A DNA stretch of 64,000 nucleotides from Chondrocystis sp. NIES-4102 (lineage in GTDB: Bacteria; Cyanobacteriota; Cyanobacteriia; Cyanobacteriales; Xenococcaceae), in assembly GCA_002368355.1 (NCBI GenBank), contig AP018281.1, forward strand, positions 4,278,001 to 4,342,000. Direction: 5' to 3'. Positions 55,609 to 64,000 of this stretch are shown here, piece after piece. A model generated the notes under the pieces. The model saw only the letters and a program-made list of their open reading frames with translations, was not told where the DNA came from and searched no databases. A program made the position numbers and the translations under genes. Numbering within the stretch: position 1 is the stretch's first letter; each line of letters starts with the position of its first letter.

Positions 55609-56357
55609 AAAAACTCTCCTGTTAACTGATAGACACCTTTTTCTAGTTTTAAATCCTTACCCTCTTGATTATTTAAGATAATGTTACGCTTATGTTTTGC
55701 CAATAATACTGCAGTAGTTTTACCAGATGCTATTTTAGTTTTACCTTGCTTGAGAGTCCAAATAATATCTGGGCGTGCAGTGGCTTCTCCTTGGTTATGA
55801 ACTAATAACTGAAGCTGTTGGAGTGCTGGTTTATAATTTGCTTGGGCGGTTTTAAATTTTGCTTGCAACTCGCCTTTATGAACATTGATCAGGCTAACTA
55901 ATCTGAGACTAAAGCCCACTGATAGACCATCTTGAGTACTGTTATTTAAATTTTCCACCGTTACTGCTGCACGATATTCCCCATCAGGAAGACTGGGAGG
56001 TAACAAACTTACTAAGCGAACTTTTTGCTCTTGATATGCAGCAATACTAATTTCTTGGGGAGCAAAGCGTAGGTAAGGAGTTAAATCTGAATTTTGTGTA
56101 CCAGGTTTTAGACGTTTAAATTCGCCCTTTTCAGTATAGGTGTAGGGGTCAGCAGATAAACGTACCCGAAGCGGTTGTGAGCCTGTGTTTTTGAGGATTA
56201 AGATACCTTTACCCTGTCCTCTCTCCGTCTCAACTACCAAAAAAATAGGTTTTAGGAGGATTCCAGCCCAAACAGCGCAATTCCACCCCAAATTGCCTAA
56301 AATAAGGCTGCTAGTAAGTATCAGTTGAAATAGCTTGTTCCTAGTTATTGGCAACAT
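55551..56357 (-). CDS. PapD-like periplasmic pilus chaperone
   Basis: This 268-residue exported protein has a signal peptide (residues 1-31, ending CAVWAGI). The first Ig-like domain (about 35-160) shows the chaperone pattern of an edge strand plus KGILILKNTGSQPLRVRLSADPY and the later LTPYLRFAPQEISIAAYQEQKVRLVSLLPPSLPDGEYRA, similar to P-pilus chaperones. The second domain (about 165-268) is also beta-rich. It lies between the pilin-like and usher-like genes on the same strand, the classic order for donor-strand assembly of pili. It probably holds the pilin in the periplasm before export. Family membership is by pattern, not search. Confidence 0.72.
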   Translation of the reverse strand: MLPITRNKLFQLILTSSLILGNLGWNCAVWAGILLKPIFLVVETERGQGKGILILKNTGSQPLRVRLSADPYTYTEKGEFKRLKPGTQNSDLTPYLRFAPQEISIAAYQEQKVRLVSLLPPSLPDGEYRAAVTVENLNNSTQDGLSVGFSLRLVSLINVHKGELQAKFKTAQANYKPALQQLQLLVHNQGEATARPDIIWTLKQGKTKIASGKTTAVLLAKHKRNIILNNQEGKDLKLEKGVYQLTGEFLCTQKSQQERIPFQIEMQY

Positions 56358-56517
56358 TAATTTTCTAGATCCAGCAGAATTAAAATTCTGTACTGTTATA
56401 ACCGAAATATATTAGTTATGTGGAATATATTGCTTTAAAAGGAAGGAGGAAAGGACTGTACGCTTTAATTGCAGCCTTTATAATAATAAAATCCTTAATT
56501 TGCAGCTAAATGGCAGA

Positions 56518-57042
56518 TTATGGTACTACATCAGCAATGATACTTAAGTCATATTGAGTAGTATTATTTGCATCCACAGCCGTACTAAAATTAGCTTCAA
56601 CGCTGACATTAACTGTGTTATCCCCAAGAATTAAAGGAATTTCCGAACCAGTGAGAATTGTAGGAGATCCAGCAGTGTCAATGTCGTAAACTACGTTATC
56701 TATGCCGTTATCAAAAGTCACCTGCGCGTCAGTAAAGTCAGTACTAGTCGGCTTATTAAATGTAGTTAGTGTAAGTGTACCACCTGTAGAATTACAGTTA
56801 ATTCCATAAATACCCTGTTCTCCAGTACCATCTTCTGTTGTTAGGGTTTTATACTGAGTTGCAGTTTTATGATCCAATTTCCCATCAGTGGCTACAAAAT
56901 CACATTCTGCATTTAAATTGGCTGTAAAATCCATTTGAGGATCACCAGTAACGGTAGTTTGTCCCCAAGCCCCACTAGCCAGGGAAAAAAGAGCCGTGGT
57001 AGCAATAGTAGAAAATAGAGAAATACGAGTTAATAGTTTCAT
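56518..57042 (-). CDS. Pilin-like subunit of the chaperone-usher locus
   Basis: This 174-residue exported protein has a clear signal peptide (MKLLTRISLFSTIATTALFSLASGAWG, cleavage near residue 27). The mature part is a beta-rich, Thr/Asn/Asp-rich domain with exactly two cysteines (AECDFVA and GINCNST), suited to the single disulfide of pilin Ig folds (spore-coat-U/archaic Csu type). The C-terminus (TTQYDLSIIADVVP) looks like a final beta strand. It is 160 bp ahead of the chaperone gene and behind the giant RTX gene. It is most likely the structural subunit of a thin fibre. Confidence 0.65.
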   Translation of the reverse strand: MKLLTRISLFSTIATTALFSLASGAWGQTTVTGDPQMDFTANLNAECDFVATDGKLDHKTATQYKTLTTEDGTGEQGIYGINCNSTGGTLTLTTFNKPTSTDFTDAQVTFDNGIDNVVYDIDTAGSPTILTGSEIPLILGDNTVNVSVEANFSTAVDANNTTQYDLSIIADVVP

Positions 57043-57165
57043 AGTTAATTATTTACTTAGTAGTTATTGAGAATTTTATTAAGGCTATCGAAGAGTTTAG
57101 AGATAACACCTCATCGGATCTCCTCGGATAGCACACCTGAAGATATTCATTCTTCTATTCCTCAA

Positions 57166-60100
57166 TTACTGCTCATTTTTCAAGCGATAGCCAACAGTAC
57201 CATCAACTATTTTTTGTGGTTGGGTTGGGGGTGTAACGGATTGAAGAATAGCTAGAAGTTCGTCGTTGATACTAAATCCAGTCACTCCGTCATTATCTAG
57301 ATAAATACCTGTACCAGAAATGGTGGCGGTGGGTGAAGTTGCTTGATAGTAGGTGTTGTTATTGCTTAGTAATTCAATAACATCTTCTGTATTTTTAAAC
57401 CCAACAATGCGAGCGTAATCAGTCTTACCATTACTACTACTATTACCATCGTTGTAAAATACTCTGCCATTTGCACCCAGTACATAAGTATCTATACCCG
57501 CTTGTCCTTGGAGGATCTCGATATCACCTAAACCAGGAGTAGTAGAATTAGGATCAGTACCAATTAAAAGATCATCACCATCACCACCATAGAGATCATC
57601 GCGATCGCTACCACCAATTAAGGTATCATTCTGGTTATCTCCGTAGAGAGAATCACGATTTGCTCCCCCAGAAAGAAGATCATTACCATCACGACCATAA
57701 ACTATATTGATCTGGGCATCCCCAACAATAGTATCCCCTCCAGCAGACCCTCTAACCTGTTCTAGTCCGCTAATCATATCTCCTTGGGCATCACCACCAC
57801 TAGCAGCACCAGTAGTCAAGTTAACATTAACCCCTGCAGTAGAATTAACGTACTCAAGAATGTCTGTACCCAAACCACCGATTATAGTATCTGCACCAGA
57901 ACCACCAGTCAGGCTATCATTACCATCGGCAGCATCGAGATAATCATTATCCTGATCACCTTCTAGACGATCATTACCCGCTTGACCATAGAGATAATCA
58001 AAGCCAGCACCACCACTTAAATAATCGTTATCATCACCACCATAAAGTTCATCAAAACCATCGCCACCATAGAGATAGTCATTACCTGCACCACCATTAA
58101 TGCGATCGTTACCTTCTCTACCGTAGAGGTAATCACGAGTACTAGTTCCTTCAATCACACTATTATTAGTAGCAAAAGCTAGTGTACCAGGGTCAATAAT
58201 AGTGCCGTTGGCGGTGAGATCTGTATCGCCTCTTTGACCATCGATCAAAGTTAGAACTACACGATCATATTTCTTATCCCCATTGTCATCAAAGAATCTC
58301 GCTCCTGTTTTACCGTCGTACCAAAATTCATACCAATGATTAGTATTATTATCTGGAGTCGCCCCATACATCCAATAACTATTAGTTGTAACGTCAGCAG
58401 GTAATGTGAGGGTAACAGTCTGAGTGCTTCCTGGAGCAATATTAGGAATCTTAAAGCCCAGCAAACCAGTTTCAAAGACTACATCTTTGGGTGCATTGGT
58501 TGTTTTTAAATCAGGTAGATCCTGTACTGTGACATTACTAATAGGACTAGCGTTTTCAATAGTAATTTCACCTTTACCTGCTATTTGAGTGCTAACGGTT
58601 GTAGCTGCGGTATTGAGATTAATTGTTTTAAACGCATTTACTTCCAGGTTAGTATTAGCTAGTTTAAAATTACCTCCAGTAGTAATATTGCCACCGACAA
58701 AGTTACCTAAATTATCAAAATAACCATTAGAAGTTAAAGTTAGATTGTTGGTTGTGGGAGTGCTAGTTAAAGTAAGATCCGCTCCAGTATTAATAGCGAT
58801 CGCATTACCCTGTAAGTTAGATAGGTTGATGTCTTTAATATCACGGGCTGCTGAAAGATTGATAGTATTGGCGTTAATTATTAAACTATCTACTGGTGTC
58901 TTAGGTTTACCGACTGGTTGACCCTGTTGAATACCACCTGCTAATTCTTGAAGCATTTTAGCTTGCAGATTTAGTGTATTAGGGTTAGTTACCTGTTGGA
59001 AGTTGATTTGAACATCTTGATATTGTGTATTTTGTTGCGCAAAGATAGTGGGGTTAGACTCAGAGGAATAGACAGTTAGATAGGTTGGAATAGGATCTTT
59101 TGTTCTAACAGTATAGGCGTACTGACCATCACTTGTTTGACGACTGTAAACCTTATCCTCATCAGGAGTATCTTTATAATATTGACGACCATCATTACCA
59201 AGATAAATATATTTACCACTTTCGGTTTCGCGCTCTTGATAACTAAGCATCTCCAGCACTGGTACTAGTTTTAATAAATCTACTTGGACAGGTCTTAATG
59301 GACTTAGGACACCGTTAACTTCCTGATAAACGATCGCGCCTGTATTGGCTTCTGGCTGTTGTTGGTAATAGGTTTTGTTGGTATAGATATCGCGATAACG
59401 ATAGTAGCCTGTAAATTTGCCTTCAGTAATTAGGTTGCCATAGGCGGTTAATTCTACTTTGTTTAGTTGATAAGGTACTTTTGTTTGGGGATTGACAAAG
59501 GAATCTGGGGTAACAATAACACTTCCAGAACCTAATTCGAGAGCTAAGTTATTGGCTTGGATATTGGGAAGTTGAATTGCACCTGAAGTTATACCAGTGT
59601 CACCGTAAATCATCTCAAGGGAATTTGCTTCTAGTTTCACTAAATCATTAACAACCAAGCGATCTAAAGCATTGAGAGAGAGGTTATAGGCTTTGAGTAA
59701 TGTATCCTGATCATTGTCAGTAGGATTAATTAGCAGATCCCCTAATTTACTGACTAACTTGATATCACCAGAAGGACTAACTTCTAACTGGGCTGTGGTA
59801 ACTAAATCTTTAGCTGTGGTAATGTAAATATTGCCTTGTAAAGCTTCTACTTTAGAAACATTTAAGGCTCTGGGCATATTTGGATCGGGAACAAAATTAT
59901 TGACTTGAACATTACCGTTTGCAACTATAGCTTCTAATTCGGCTGTATTAATTTCTAAATTACTCAGGCGATCGCTCTTAAGTTTGATGGTTTTTGCTAG
60001 TAGATCCGCTTGATTATCATTAGGATTAAGAATAGTCAGGTTACCCACTGCATCTAATTCGATGATGCCATAATTAACCCCTGCATCTATTCCAGTTAAA

Positions 60101-63100
60101 TTAATTGCACCACCAGACTGTAAGCGAATTAGGGCATTACTTTCAGTGGTATCGGATTGTTGTTTAATCTTATTGAGAGATAAATTACCTGTAGTTTTGA
60201 GATTGAAACCACCTTGAACTAGTACATCACCATTAATTTGTAGGTTGTTACTAGTGTTATTGAGGATAATATCCGCTTCTCCCATTCCTAAAACACTGAG
60301 GTTAGAAGTAACTGTATTGAGGTTAGCAGCACCTGTAGTTACCAATTCTAAACTTGGACTGTTGACACTACTATTATTAAGAGAAACTGCATTACCTTGT
60401 ATATTTAAGCTGGCTTTTGTACCTGCACTCAACTGATTATTAAGAGTGAAGTTACCATCTAATACATCCAATTGCAGACTATTACCAGCACTTAAAATAC
60501 CTGCATTTAGATTACGGGCGGAATTAATATTTAGATTACCTGGAGTGGTAGCTTTTTGTAGGTTGAGTGAACCTAAAGCAGTGAGATATAAATCACCCGT
60601 TGTAGCTGTAAGATTAGCGGTCGTACTGGTAGTATGGGGAGATACATTAAGATCTAAACTGCTACCATCAACTGTTAATTGTTCAGCAATAATATTAGCA
60701 GTAACTCCAGCCTTGGCAGTTAAAGTTAAATTGTTAGCTGCAATCAAACCGTGTTCTATTTGGGTTTGTCCGCTACTATTTGTACTAGTCTTATAGTTAT
60801 TAATGCTGCCATTATTAGCAATCAAATTAACTGTGCCACCTTTTACCCAAGCACTTGGGAGGTTGATATTACCACTCGTAGCACCTGCATTCAAATCAAT
60901 AGATCCATTACCAGCATCAAGATAAGTATTAACATCCCCTGTGATATTACCAACACCGCCTACTAAACCTGCTTGAACATCAATATCATTACTACGAATT
61001 TCTCCAGTTAAAGTAAGATCTGTGGCAGATTTCAAAGATACCTTACCGTTGCTACCATTACCAGTTAGAGCAACACCGCTAAAGTTCAAATCCGTCTTAG
61101 AATTGAGAGTAATTTCAGCATTCGACTGAGTGGCGGTTAATTGAGAGCGATCGCTTACTATAACTTGATTACCATCTAGAGTAATACGATTTTGAGTATT
61201 GAGAACTGCGGGGGCAGCAATGGTATTATTAGCGTTGGTTTGTGCTGGTAATTCCCCTTTAATTTCAAGAATACCTGAAGCATTAATAGCGATCGCGCCA
61301 GTTGCACCGACGGTATTAAGTTTGGCACTGATGGTTGCATTACCACCGACATTTAAATTGAGATTAGCACCAGCACGGATAGCATCGTTAGCAAAGTCTC
61401 CAAAAGCTTGATTTCCACCACCATTGAGGCGTTCAGTTGTCCAGAATAGTTGAGGTTCTAAAACTTCTTGTGTGCGGAAATTCGTTTTAGTTAAGAAGCT
61501 TTCATCTTTAACTAGAGTATCAAAGGTTTCGTAACGAGGACGATTATCGTAAATGTCTTGAGGATTACTTACCCATTGATATTTAAGAGTAGTGCGATCG
61601 TCTTCAACGTTTGTCCATTTAGAAGTCCAATCGTAATTATAGTCGTATTGGGTTTCGTTGATATTTCTACCGTACCATTGCTTTCCGTAAACTCTAAGGG
61701 ATGAAGCATGATCGTTCCACGAGTCACCAACATAACTTACATCATAGGAATAAGTTGTACTCGCCCCGCCGAAATCCCTATGTTCATAAATCGTGACAAG
61801 AGTATTAGTAGGATCGCTTGTGAGGAAATAAATAGAACTAGTTTTATCGTTAAAATCATCACCTACATAAGCATGGTCGCCAACTCCAAAGAATTTAGAT
61901 GCACCGCCATAATCTCTATTCTCGTGTAGTTTAATACCAGGGCTTAAGGAGCTACTAGTACTCCAGTAATAATTATATTTATCTTCATATCCTACATTAC
62001 GGTTGTAAGTTGCTACAGTTTGCTGATTACTTATTGTATCTGTATCAGTTCTGTACCCAGATGGTGCAGTGATATATCTATTTAATTTATCGTAAACATT
62101 TGCCTCATAGGAATTACCAGACCAATTTGGGATCTTATTGTAGGCAACAGCGTTATTACCAATGCGCCCATCGTAAACTGCATATTGCCGTTGACCACTG
62201 TTCTCATTGTAGCTAACTGACCAACGTGCTGGACTATCATCATAGTCATTAATCAAACCACCATTGCCATTATAAGATTCAGTTAGAGTAGATCTATCTT
62301 GGGTATATCTAACGGTTGCAAGCTCGCGATATTGACCAACATTTTCTTTCCATGGTACTGATTCTCCTTGAGAAACAACTCGTAATACGTCTTCTTTTAC
62401 GTCATTAGGTAGGCTAATATATTTATCACTCCAGCCATCGACACCGATATTAACAGTAGTGTTAGCATTATTCACCCAACTAGGTTTCCATACTGCTTGA
62501 GTGGGATTACCGTTAATGGTGCGGTGAACTTGGGGATTGGTATAGCTAAAGTTGTATAGCTTCTTATAACCGAGATGAGCTATAACTTTATCTGCTTGAG
62601 CATCAGTTAGGTTTTCAAAGAGAGTATCTACTGAAGGTTTAGGAACTGTACCCCAATTAATATTATTAACAAAATAGTCAACCTGGTTAACAAAATACTC
62701 TCTCTTAGTAGTGCCATTATAGTAACCATCCTGAGTAAGAGTTACGTCCATAGTGTTAAACTCGCTACCGACACGCACCAAATCAGGCTTTCTTTCTACA
62801 GTAACAGTGGTAGGAATCCAAGAAACAAAAGGAACATTAAAAGTACCGTCTGCTACTTGATAAGTGCCAGTAACAACGGAGATAATCGTCGGTTTTTGGG
62901 AAATGAAAGGCATAAAGGCTGGTTTTGTGCCATTTTGCAGATTAGAAACCGAATTGATATTTAAATTACCACCTGCTAAAAGATTAACTTCACCCGCAGC
63001 ATCTAACATTCCGTATTCGAGGATGCTTATATCTCCCTCGGTTAATTCTTCGCGAGTTAAATTGCTTTGAAGTTTGCTATCTGTCCAAGCTAAATCTACT

Positions 63101-64000
63101 CCAGAGTGAATATCTAAATCTCCAAGGGAACGAATACCACCTGGAATGGTAATGGAATCAGCAGCGTTAAGCAGCACACGGTTATCTTTACCACCTGTAA
63201 TTAAACCGCCCAACCAGAGATCTTGACCAACAATTTCTAGGAAGCTATCAGTTGTAACAGAACTTGGGGCTGCAACTACAACTTTACCATCCGCTTGAAG
63301 ACTAATTGAACTACCTGGGTTATAGGTTCTTAGCTTCGACTGATTGATTAGATTAATATCTTGAGCTTTAATAGTAAGTTGCTCGGTAGCACCAACTGAA
63401 GTATCTAGGGTTACGTTACCATCTAAACTAGTAATGCTAACGGTGGCTGGGTTGACTGTTAAGCTGGAGTTGACTAATTTAGGTGGGCTAACTGCACCTT
63501 GGAGGAGAATATCACCCTCTGCACTCAGGGAAATTATACCGTTGGCGTTAGTATTGAGAGTTCCGCCACTCTCCCTAGTCAGGTTGAGATCGCTACTAAT
63601 AACAGGATCGCTTCCAGGTGTTAGGAGATTACCAAGTTCATCAACATAATTACCTTGCTCATCGATATAGACGCTAGAAGCATTGAGTAAACGACCTTGG
63701 GAATCACGATAACGAATTTGTTTGAGAATTACACCATAATTATTAAGATCGTTGCCACCTTCTATAGTCAGGAGATGATCGGCGCGCACCATTCCATCTA
63801 GGAGTAGTAAACCCTGGGATTTCAATTTAACATCTCCCCCTGTATTCATAGCCTCAATTAAGCCGTACACTTGGAGATCTCCGACGGTATCAATATTAAT
63901 TTGAGTTGGTGCTGTGGAGAGGGAAGCCAATTCTGTACGGATTAAACTATGGCGATCGAGGGTAAAGTTAATTGAGTCTTGTTGTCCTGTAACTTTAATA
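57166..64000 (-). CDS. Giant RTX surface protein with haemagglutinin-like repeats and beta-gamma-crystallin domain (5' end outside window)
   Basis: The frame is open to the window edge, so more than 2277 residues are coded here and the N-terminus is missing. From the edge: long beta-helix-type repeats rich in Leu/Asn/Gly (INIDTVGDLQVYGLIEAMNT and many similar units, of the leukotoxin-LktA/filamentous-haemagglutinin kind); a Tyr/Asn-rich segment with a two-motif beta-gamma-crystallin domain (about 61685-61945; LHENRDYGGASKFF and TIYEHRDFGGAS with NDKTSS and NDHASS); more beta-helix repeats; and a C-terminal RTX block (about 57540-58150; GGAGNDYLYGGDGFDELYGG-type nonapeptides) that binds calcium and suggests type I secretion. 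It precedes the pilin, chaperone and usher genes and is probably an adhesin. Confidence 0.85.
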   Translation of the reverse strand, partial: IKVTGQQDSINFTLDRHSLIRTELASLSTAPTQINIDTVGDLQVYGLIEAMNTGGDVKLKSQGLLLLDGMVRADHLLTIEGGNDLNNYGVILKQIRYRDSQGRLLNASSVYIDEQGNYVDELGNLLTPGSDPVISSDLNLTRESGGTLNTNANGIISLSAEGDILLQGAVSPPKLVNSSLTVNPATVSITSLDGNVTLDTSVGATEQLTIKAQDINLINQSKLRTYNPGSSISLQADGKVVVAAPSSVTTDSFLEIVGQDLWLGGLITGGKDNRVLLNAADSITIPGGIRSLGDLDIHSGVDLAWTDSKLQSNLTREELTEGDISILEYGMLDAAGEVNLLAGGNLNINSVSNLQNGTKPAFMPFISQKPTIISVVTGTYQVADGTFNVPFVSWIPTTVTVERKPDLVRVGSEFNTMDVTLTQDGYYNGTTKREYFVNQVDYFVNNINWGTVPKPSVDTLFENLTDAQADKVIAHLGYKKLYNFSYTNPQVHRTINGNPTQAVWKPSWVNNANTTVNIGVDGWSDKYISLPNDVKEDVLRVVSQGESVPWKENVGQYRELATVRYTQDRSTLTESYNGNGGLINDYDDSPARWSVSYNENSGQRQYAVYDGRIGNNAVAYNKIPNWSGNSYEANVYDKLNRYITAPSGYRTDTDTISNQQTVATYNRNVGYEDKYNYYWSTSSSLSPGIKLHENRDYGGASKFFGVGDHAYVGDDFNDKTSSIYFLTSDPTNTLVTIYEHRDFGGASTTYSYDVSYVGDSWNDHASSLRVYGKQWYGRNINETQYDYNYDWTSKWTNVEDDRTTLKYQWVSNPQDIYDNRPRYETFDTLVKDESFLTKTNFRTQEVLEPQLFWTTERLNGGGNQAFGDFANDAIRAGANLNLNVGGNATISAKLNTVGATGAIAINASGILEIKGELPAQTNANNTIAAPAVLNTQNRITLDGNQVIVSDRSQLTATQSNAEITLNSKTDLNFSGVALTGNGSNGKVSLKSATDLTLTGEIRSNDIDVQAGLVGGVGNITGDVNTYLDAGNGSIDLNAGATSGNINLPSAWVKGGTVNLIANNGSINNYKTSTNSSGQTQIEHGLIAANNLTLTAKAGVTANIIAEQLTVDGSSLDLNVSPHTTSTTANLTATTGDLYLTALGSLNLQKATTPGNLNINSARNLNAGILSAGNSLQLDVLDGNFTLNNQLSAGTKASLNIQGNAVSLNNSSVNSPSLELVTTGAANLNTVTSNLSVLGMGEADIILNNTSNNLQINGDVLVQGGFNLKTTGNLSLNKIKQQSDTTESNALIRLQSGGAINLTGIDAGVNYGIIELDAVGNLTILNPNDNQADLLAKTIKLKSDRLSNLEINTAELEAIVANGNVQVNNFVPDPNMPRALNVSKVEALQGNIYITTAKDLVTTAQLEVSPSGDIKLVSKLGDLLINPTDNDQDTLLKAYNLSLNALDRLVVNDLVKLEANSLEMIYGDTGITSGAIQLPNIQANNLALELGSGSVIVTPDSFVNPQTKVPYQLNKVELTAYGNLITEGKFTGYYRYRDIYTNKTYYQQQPEANTGAIVYQEVNGVLSPLRPVQVDLLKLVPVLEMLSYQERETESGKYIYLGNDGRQYYKDTPDEDKVYSRQTSDGQYAYTVRTKDPIPTYLTVYSSESNPTIFAQQNTQYQDVQINFQQVTNPNTLNLQAKMLQELAGGIQQGQPVGKPKTPVDSLIINANTINLSAARDIKDINLSNLQGNAIAINTGADLTLTSTPTTNNLTLTSNGYFDNLGNFVGGNITTGGNFKLANTNLEVNAFKTINLNTAATTVSTQIAGKGEITIENASPISNVTVQDLPDLKTTNAPKDVVFETGLLGFKIPNIAPGSTQTVTLTLPADVTTNSYWMYGATPDNNTNHWYEFWYDGKTGARFFDDNGDKKYDRVVLTLIDGQRGDTDLTANGTIIDPGTLAFATNNSVIEGTSTRDYLYGREGNDRINGGAGNDYLYGGDGFDELYGGDDNDYLSGGAGFDYLYGQAGNDRLEGDQDNDYLDAADGNDSLTGGSGADTIIGGLGTDILEYVNSTAGVNVNLTTGAASGGDAQGDMISGLEQVRGSAGGDTIVGDAQINIVYGRDGNDLLSGGANRDSLYGDNQNDTLIGGSDRDDLYGGDGDDLLIGTDPNSTTPGLGDIEILQGQAGIDTYVLGANGRVFYNDGNSSSNGKTDYARIVGFKNTEDVIELLSNNNTYYQATSPTATISGTGIYLDNDGVTGFSINDELLAILQSVTPPTQPQKIVDGTVGYRLKNEQ

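Noticed and set aside
60245-60796. Open frames on the plus strand across the giant RTX gene
   Set aside because: They are shadows of the repetitive minus-strand gene with no start context or recognisable domains.
1-64000. tRNA, rRNA or complete insertion sequence
   Set aside because: I saw no tRNA T-loop patterns, no rRNA blocks and no transposase; only short IS-end-like repeats were found.

Overview
The window is a piece of cyanobacterial chromosome. The evidence is dense HIP1 octamers (GCGATCGC) in an AT-rich background, together with cyanobacterium-specific genes: a naturally split dnaE with a C-terminal intein half, an RbcR-type LysR regulator next to an NnrU-family gene, magnesium chelatase chlI and a CpcS/CpeS-type phycobiliprotein lyase. 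Gene content (GH9 cellulase, giant RTX protein, chaperone-usher cluster) suggests a surface-living, biofilm or colonial species, perhaps Pleurocapsales-like, but the species cannot be fixed from the sequence alone.

Layout. 1-6.7 kb: a partial secreted protein, then a c-di-AMP (ydaO/yuaA-type) riboswitch ahead of an ion-transport block (SLC13/ArsB-like permease, CPA2 cation/proton antiporter with USP-like tail, small secreted protein, CorA). 6.9-17.3 kb: mostly core metabolism (YqaA/DedA-like membrane protein, ahcY, dxs, nagA, mtnP, phycobiliprotein lyase) and a REC-GGDEF-EAL regulator. 17.4-24.7 kb: hisIE, an MCE/ABC lipid-transport pair, chlI, a Ser/Thr kinase, rbcR and divergent nnrU with a plausible RbcR box. 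24.8-34.6 kb: thioredoxin-like protein, ribokinase, PRC-barrel protein, GH9 cellulase without an obvious signal peptide, a saccharopine-dehydrogenase-like protein, a GT2, a Tat-type Rieske lipoprotein, a REC-PP2C regulator and an FHA protein. 35-43.7 kb: split dnaE-C, hflX (no conventional start for its conserved N-terminus), trmJ and an RND efflux pair.

44.1-52.9 kb is the accessory island and the main discovery candidate. A leftward XRE regulator plus ImmA/IrrE metallopeptidase faces a rightward three-gene set: a zinc-finger PD-(D/E)xK nuclease, a DinG/XPD-like Fe-S helicase and a 983-residue protein matching the pPIWI-RE family. This is the arrangement described computationally as the pPIWI-RE three-gene conflict module. 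A consensus sigma-70 promoter with adjacent palindromes lies between the two arms. The helicase frame carries one in-frame TAG at 49185-49187, placed before helicase motifs V and VI, yet the frame stays open and conserved to 49922.

53-64 kb, leftward: a surface-structure locus. A giant protein (truncated by the window end) has haemagglutinin-like repeats, an embedded beta-gamma-crystallin domain and C-terminal RTX calcium-binding repeats. It is followed by a pilin-like protein, a PapD-like chaperone and an usher-like outer-membrane protein. Function assignments rest on motif and family recognition from the translated sequence; no database search was run.
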